A DNA stretch of 11,427 nt from Desulfatirhabdium butyrativorans (GTDB lineage: Bacteria; Desulfobacterota; Desulfobacteria; Desulfobacterales; DYRK01), in NCBI GenBank assembly GCA_020718785.1, contig DYRK01000039.1:8644-20070 (forward strand). Reading direction: 5' to 3'. Made by a program: the position numbers and the translations under genes. The number at the start of each line of letters is the position of its first letter. Positions within the stretch are counted from its first letter, which is position 1. The notes beneath the pieces were generated by a model. The model saw nothing but the letters and a program-made list of their open reading frames with translations, made no database searches and was not told the DNA's origin. Shown in pieces: positions 7,701 through 11,427 of the stretch.

Positions 7701-9067
7701 AACTTGTGATTTTAGACTGGAAAATGCCGGAAATGGACGGTATCGAAACCGCGAGGAGGATCAAGCAGGATGCTTTTCTGAAACAGATACCGACTATTAT
7801 CATGGTGACAGCTTACGGGAGAGAAGAAGTCATGCAGCAGGCTCAGAAAGCAGAACTCGACGGCTTTCTCATCAAGCCGGTGAACCAGTCTGTCCTTTTC
7901 AATACTATCATGGAGGTCTTCGGGCAGAAAGCAGACAGAAAAACCCGATCTTCCCCCTGGCAGCTCCCGCAAAATAAGGAATTGGAATCTGTCATAGGCG
8001 CAAAGATTCTTCTGGTGGAAGATAATGAGGTGAATCAGCAGGTAGCCACAGAACTCCTTGAAAAAGCAGGTTTAAGTGTCACTATAGCCGAAAACGGGCA
8101 GGAGGCGATTCAGGCAGTGAAAGCCTCTTCATTTGATCTGATTCTGATGGATATTCAGATGCCTGACATGGACGGATACGAAGCAACAAAGGCAATCAGG
8201 GACTATGAGGCAGGTAAAAAACAGGAGTCAGGTCTCTCTTCTGTCAGCTCTGGCTTTACTCCGATAGTTGCCATCACTGCCCATGCCATGAGCGGTGACC
8301 GGAAAAAATGTCTCGAAGCCGGGATGAATGACTACGTCAGCAAACCCATATCTCCCCGTGAGCTTTTTTCAGCGATTATCAGATGGATAAAGCCTGCATC
8401 GCTGCAAAAAACCGCTCCGCTTAATTTTTGCACTCCGGAATCCGAACCGGCGAATACCGGAGACTCAGTCCTCCCGGGCATTAATATCAAAGATGCCCTG
8501 GAAAGAATAGGAGATTGGGGGCTTTTTCGGAAAATCCTCCTGAAATTCAAAGAAAATCACAGCAATGTGTCCGATGAGATAAAAGTCGCTCTGAAAAACG
8601 GCGATACAGAGCTTGCCCTGAGATCAGCCCATACAATCAAAGGGGTGGCAGGAAATATCAGCGCGCATGAGTTGTACGAGGCTGCACGGGAACTGGAGAC
8701 AGTAATCCGGCAGGGTAAAAGCAGTGAAGGTCTGCTGGAAAATTTCAGCCGAAGTCTGAACATCGTCCTGCATTCCATCGGAACCATGGAACAGAAAGAG
8801 GAACCAAAGGCAGTTGTCAGCATAGAACCGGCTGATATTTCAAAAATAGAAGCCATTATGACCGAACTGTCCGAACTGCTTGAGGAAGACTACACAGAAG
8901 CCGCAGACCGTCTGAACAGCCTGAAAAGATTAGTGAATAATTCCGTGATCCGCGAGAAACTGAAAGAGCTTGAATATCTTATGGGACAGTATGACACGGA
9001 CAGCGCATTAAAGACCTTGTACCGGATTGCCGATCTGCTGAATATTGCTCTGACAAGGAGAGGATAA
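4757..9067 (+). CDS. Membrane-bound hybrid sensor histidine kinase (HAMP-PAS-PAS-GAF-HK-REC-REC-HPt)
   Basis: A 1436-residue inner-membrane phosphorelay kinase. Order: TM1 (about 7-29); a periplasmic helical sensor (30-187) with LRQYSDNL and GFTEDE motifs like four-helix sensors of large hybrid kinases; TM2 (about 190-214); HAMP (216-268); PAS1 (about 270-372) with a cysteine cluster (C299, C311, C319, C324); PAS2 (about 388-510); GAF (about 520-665); HisKA with phospho-acceptor His697 in MSHEIRTPMN; HATPase with N box at 810-814, DTGIGL at 846-851 and GGTGLGL at 875-881; REC1 (D939-D940, phospho-acceptor D987, K1040); REC2 (E1088-D1089, D1132, K1196); HPt with His1292 in HTIKG; and a helical tail (about 1340-1436) lacking a His. 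All catalytic residues are intact, so a full His-Asp-His relay is possible inside one chain. AGGAG (4741-4745) precedes ATG by 11 nt. The stop overlaps the next gene by 1 nt (TAATG), so the two are probably translationally coupled. The stimulus is unknown. Confidence 0.95.
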   Translation: MSVKKTMISVYTLSLLMLMVIVVLTIFDLRGKKTVEKKQVERYESYRFVESLRQYSDNLNSFAELFIVTLDSKYEQAYHEASDAYHNDKKVFSPRQLRKKMGFTEDEIRKSNEIAELLDIMTTVHITAMNTAKENYDSIKKGRDPGEFLSDDKYRSDRSRLSDWLDALFKDIEQRISETIKLHSLMSRYFSLIVAVLSGIMVMLMLFSLVFMLHSVIMPLEDIVQAAREFADGNFHTRITIRTRNETDVLAAYLNSGFDRVLDKIFWYESLLDSIPFPISVTDPDMECTFINKAAESVCGISRPDFIGRHCSDWGVAICNTDRCGIAGLKRGEIVSAFRQPESGHIYQINAAWLHNAKGEQVGHIEIFQDITKRTQAEEGLRESEERFRLMAENIPNVIYLCNNDGRLSMSYINDQVEALSGYSKRDFYNDRVCFADLRHPDDAGTVTHDIEKAVAERRSFHLVYRILHRSGEVRWLEEFGTGVFDAEGRLEFILGAITDINDRKQAEEELMSHVNQSALVGEVGVALTESGGVSDLLNRCAGVIVSYTDADLVRIWTSEPSGNMLILRASTGICTNLDGPHSRIPIGEGDIGKIAEKQMPCVSYMSVDDLSVTAKQNDMVYFAAYPLIVEHRVLGVMAVFAARTFSESMLKSFEAIARQIAVGIERNRAEADLKKAKEEADRANQAKSEFLARMSHEIRTPMNAIIGMGHLALQTDLTPRQYDYLSKIHAASHSLLGIINDILDFSKIEAGKLCIETVAFYLDEVLENLSGLITLKAEEKGLEVLFCTGRDVPLSLIGDPLRLGQILINLTNNAVKFTESGEIVIKTETLRQDEKRVMLRFSVRDTGIGLTPEEISKLFQPFTQADGSTTRKFGGTGLGLVICKRLAEMMGGEIQVKSEPGRGSIFAFTAEFGRRPQDRDNRFSLSANIRGMRVLVVDDNKTSREILRHTLTSFSFEVTVADSGRKAIGELKKAASDKPYELVILDWKMPEMDGIETARRIKQDAFLKQIPTIIMVTAYGREEVMQQAQKAELDGFLIKPVNQSVLFNTIMEVFGQKADRKTRSSPWQLPQNKELESVIGAKILLVEDNEVNQQVATELLEKAGLSVTIAENGQEAIQAVKASSFDLILMDIQMPDMDGYEATKAIRDYEAGKKQESGLSSVSSGFTPIVAITAHAMSGDRKKCLEAGMNDYVSKPISPRELFSAIIRWIKPASLQKTAPLNFCTPESEPANTGDSVLPGINIKDALERIGDWGLFRKILLKFKENHSNVSDEIKVALKNGDTELALRSAHTIKGVAGNISAHELYEAARELETVIRQGKSSEGLLENFSRSLNIVLHSIGTMEQKEEPKAVVSIEPADISKIEAIMTELSELLEEDYTEAADRLNSLKRLVNNSVIREKLKELEYLMGQYDTDSALKTLYRIADLLNIALTRRG

Positions 9068-10203
9068 TGAGTATTTCCGACAAACTGAAGATTCTCATTG
9101 TGGATGATACCCCTGAAAACATTGATGTATTGATGGGAGTCCTCAAAAACGACTATAAGATGATTGCGGCACTCAACGGAGAAAAAGCCCTGAAAATGGC
9201 AGAGGGAAAATATCCGCCGGATCTGATTCTGTTAGACATTATGATGCCCGGAATGGACGGGTTCGAAGTATGCAGCCGGCTCAAGGCAGCAGATGCAACC
9301 CGAGATATTCCGGTGATCTTTATCACGGCAAAAAGCGAAACAGAAGATGAAACCCGCGGGCTTGAACTCGGTGCGGTGGATTTTATCACCAAACCCATCA
9401 GTCCGCCAGTAGTCAGAGCCAGAGTCAGAACGCATCTTTCCCTGATGCTTGCCCGTCAGGAACTTGAGAGACAAAATGAGGAACTTCGGGACGCGGCACG
9501 CCTCAGGGAAGATGTGGAACATATTACCCGCCATGATCTGAAAACGCCTCTTAATGCAATCATCGGTCTGCCTGATCTCCTGACACTGAAGGGTCCGGTG
9601 AATGCCGAACAGGAGAAAATCATCGGAATGATAAGGGAGTCAGGTTATAAGATGCTGAACATGATCAACCGGTCCCTTGATATTTTCAAGATGGAACGGG
9701 GAATTTATCTTTTTCATCCCGAACCTGTAGATATATTGCAGACCGTCACTAAGATCACCGTGGAAATACGGGATATCGCCTGGAGCAAAAGAATTTCGCT
9801 GAAAGTACTGCTTCGCGGCGCACCCCCGGCCCCGGAGGATAACTTTATCGTTATGGCAGAAGAACTGCTGTGCTATTCCATGCTGGCAAATCTGATAAAA
9901 AATGCGATTGAAGCCTCGCCTGACAAAGAAAAGGTCACGATTTCTTTTTCCGAGGAATCTGATGAGGCTGTGATCCGTATTCATAACAAAGGAGCAGTTC
10001 CCGAAGATATCCGGGACCGGTTCTTCGAGAAATATGTCACATCCGGCAAAACAACAGGTACGGGACTCGGAACATACAGTGCGAGACTCATGGCTGAAAT
10101 TCAGAAAGGCAGAATATCTATGACTGCATCGGAGAGCGAAGGCACAACGGTAACTGTCCGTTTTCCGGGATACGGATCAGTCCGTGAGAATAAGAATTTA
10201 TAA
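9067..10203 (+). CDS. Response regulator-histidine kinase fusion (REC-HisKA-HATPase)
   Basis: A 378-residue soluble protein with an N-terminal receiver, a short coiled coil and a kinase core. The receiver (about 7-125) has the acidic pocket D13-D14, phospho-acceptor D57 in LLDIMMPGMDG, and K109 in TKPIS. The linker helix LARQELERQNEEL leads to HisKA with His156 in HDLKTPLN. The HATPase has its N box Asn279 (LIKNAIEA), the FFEKY box at 319-323 and GTGLG at 331-335. The usual DxGxG G1 box reads HNKGAVP (306-312), so the first Asp is replaced. No transmembrane segment or DNA-binding domain is present. Because it overlaps the hybrid kinase by 1 nt, its receiver is the obvious candidate to accept phosphate from that kinase's HPt, making a chained relay; this is inference. 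Translation probably depends on coupling, with AAGGAGAGG at about 9054-9062 as ribosome site. Confidence 0.92.
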   Translation: MSISDKLKILIVDDTPENIDVLMGVLKNDYKMIAALNGEKALKMAEGKYPPDLILLDIMMPGMDGFEVCSRLKAADATRDIPVIFITAKSETEDETRGLELGAVDFITKPISPPVVRARVRTHLSLMLARQELERQNEELRDAARLREDVEHITRHDLKTPLNAIIGLPDLLTLKGPVNAEQEKIIGMIRESGYKMLNMINRSLDIFKMERGIYLFHPEPVDILQTVTKITVEIRDIAWSKRISLKVLLRGAPPAPEDNFIVMAEELLCYSMLANLIKNAIEASPDKEKVTISFSEESDEAVIRIHNKGAVPEDIRDRFFEKYVTSGKTTGTGLGTYSARLMAEIQKGRISMTASESEGTTVTVRFPGYGSVRENKNL

Positions 10204-10250
10204 TTATTTTAATATGTATGACAAATGAGCGGTTTTGACAAGGCGTATAT

Positions 10251-11336
10251 ATGGAGATATTGGAAGAAAACATCGGCGGTGTTTCGTTTCTGTGCGACAT
10301 GCACGGCAGGCTCATAGAATTTCTAAGAGACGATATCGGCATTTCCGCGCGGCTCAGACCGGGACAGCCTTTCAGCATGGTGTTCGACACGGAAAGCATT
10401 CAGAAGGGATTCAAGTTTTTCTCCGAAGTGAAAAGCAAAGGCACGGCTTTTGACTGGGAATTATGTGTAGTAATCGGCGGACGCTGCGAAGTGCTGCATT
10501 TTGCAGGCTATTCCGGCGCGGACAATATTTTCATCGTCGGTGCGAAAACGCGTTCCGGCGTGCTTCATTTTTGTGACGAACTCGTGCGGATCAACAATGA
10601 TCAGGCAAATTCGGTGAGGTCTCTGATGAAAGATCAGATATCTGCTTCGCGTGAACATTCCGAGCGGGAGAAAAAATATTACGAAGAACTGACCCGCCTG
10701 AACAACGAGCTTGAAAGCATTCAGCGGCAGCTGGAAAAAAAGAATATCGAACAGGAAAGATTGAATAAGGAATTATCTGCGACTATCGCAGAACTGGAAC
10801 GGACAAGAGATCAACTGATTCAGAGCGAAAAAATGGCTTCTCTGGGTCGCCTTGTTTCGGGCTTTGCCCATGAAATCAATACGCCTGTCGGCATTGCCAT
10901 CACAGCGTCATCAAGCCTTTATGATGCTCAGCAGAATATCAAGCGGATGCTTTCTCAGGAAGAAGTCGAAGAAGAAGAATTGGTCAGCAATCTTGATACT
11001 ATCCGGGAGGCTTCGGAACTGACTTTGTCGAATCTGCGCCGTGCTGCTGATCTTGTGAGCAGTTTCAAGAGAACTTCTATTGATCAGACCGCTGAAACTG
11101 CCCGGCTGTTCGGTGTCTGCGAAGTCATACACGATGTGATTCTAAGTCTGGGCAACAAATTCAAGCCCCCCCGCATTGAGATCAGAGCAGACTGTCCCGA
11201 AGAACTGAATATCTTCGGTTATCCTGGTTCTGTAAGTCATCTGCAAAAAAAATTGTCGAGGCGCACGGAGGGGACATCCGGGTGGAAACCAAGATGGGCA
11301 TGGGATCAACATTTTATGTATCCATTCCCTTTTTAA
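10251..11336 (+). pseudogene. Sensor histidine kinase with ATPase domain deleted
   Basis: The open frame gives 361 residues. Residues 1-110 resemble a small PAS-like sensor but were not matched to a named family. About 133-195 is a long charged coiled coil. HisKA follows with His207 in SGFAHEINTPVG, fitting the subfamily whose ATPase domain normally begins near CPEELNIFGYPGS. Right after GYPGSVSHL the chain turns into LSRRTEGTSGWKPRW and stops. The N, G1, F and G2 boxes are all absent. The DNA at 11246-11332 encodes the genuine end of a HATPase in another frame (KKIVEAHGG, MGMGSTFYVSIPF). An internal deletion of roughly 70-90 codons with loss of frame explains this best. The product cannot bind ATP in the usual way but could still dimerise or be phosphorylated. 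AAGG (10240-10243) lies 7 nt before ATG. An in-frame stop at 10236-10238 rules out a longer N-terminus. It sits 47 nt after the REC-kinase gene, probably in the same operon. Confidence 0.85.
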
Positions 11337-11347
11337 GTGAGAAGTGA
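11246..11347 (+). pseudogene. Out-of-frame remnant of the HATPase C-terminus
   Basis: Read in the frame that starts at 11246, the DNA gives KKIVEAHGGDIRVETK followed by MGMGSTFYVSIPF, then LSEK and a TGA at 11345-11347. This is the classic last helix and strands of a histidine kinase ATPase domain, normally preceded by GTGLGLAIC. It has no start of its own and overlaps the tail of the truncated kinase in a different frame. It marks the right-hand side of the deletion junction. Confidence 0.85.
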
Positions 11348-11412
11348 GAATTGGGAAGTGAGAATTGAGAATTGAGAATTATTTCTCACTTCTCACTCCT
11401 CACTTCTCACTT
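11335..11412. repeat. GTGAGAA-type repeat with nested inverted arms
   Basis: AAGTGAGAAGTGAG (11335-11348) pairs with CTCACTTCTCACTT (11399-11412), and GAAGTGAGAA (11355-11364) pairs with TTCTCACTTC (11383-11392), giving a long interrupted hairpin. The loop side holds three tandem copies of GAGAATT (11360-11380). It begins inside the stop codon of the truncated kinase and ends just before the next ribosome site. It could act as a terminator or as a mobile repeat. The left arm is identical to 2372-2385. Confidence 0.8.
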
Positions 11413-11413
11413 T

Positions 11414-11427
11414 AAGGACAAGCCATG
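11414..11427 (+). CDS. Probable start of next gene, cut by window end
   Basis: AAGGA (11414-11418) is followed at a 6-nt spacing by ATG (11425-11427), the last three bases of the window. The spacing and strength are typical of a real start and the strand agrees with all other genes. Nothing of the product can be read. Confidence 0.4.

Overview
The window looks like chromosomal DNA from a Gram-negative anaerobe, most likely a sulfate-reducing Desulfobacterota of the Desulfobacteraceae/Desulfonema type. This is inference from three things: an outer-membrane TonB-dependent receptor, very large multi-domain hybrid kinases, and scattered palindromes with the core CGTTCCCAAGCC. No rRNA or other taxonomic marker is present. 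All genes that can be supported are on the + strand. There is no tRNA, rRNA, CRISPR array or transposase.

Layout. Positions 1-260 are non-coding. They hold a 25-bp tandem repeat that begins as a perfect palindrome, and a strong hairpin whose 3' arm is also complementary to the ribosome binding site of the first gene. Positions 279-4121 form a tight three-gene cluster with gaps of 21 and 27 nt: a TonB-dependent receptor, a condensation-domain-like putative acyltransferase with an HxxxD motif, and a small cyclophilin-like protein (TM1367/COG2164 type). The next 189 nt are rich in nested and competing inverted repeats, followed by a YwbE-family small protein (4311-4505). A 250-nt intergenic block (4506-4756) holds five back-to-back GC-rich hairpins and a terminator-like hairpin.

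The second half is a signalling cluster. A 1436-residue membrane hybrid histidine kinase (TM-4-helix sensor-TM-HAMP-PAS-PAS-GAF-HisKA-HATPase-REC-REC-HPt) overlaps by 1 nt a cytoplasmic REC-HisKA-HATPase protein. After 47 nt comes a third kinase gene (PAS-like-coiled coil-HisKA). Its ATPase domain has been deleted, and the last segment of that domain survives out of frame. None of the three has a recognisable DNA-binding, GGDEF or other output domain, so the phosphorelay must act through a partner not in this window. A GTGAGAA-rich inverted repeat follows, and the window ends on an ATG with a good ribosome binding site, probably the next gene.

The items most worth a second look are: the deleted third kinase and its out-of-frame remnant; the possible ribosome-binding-site switch ahead of the receptor; the nested, mutually exclusive pairings between the cyclophilin-like gene and ywbE; and the receptor/acyltransferase/cyclophilin-like cluster, whose substrate cannot be assigned from sequence alone. 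I do not see proof of a new biological system.
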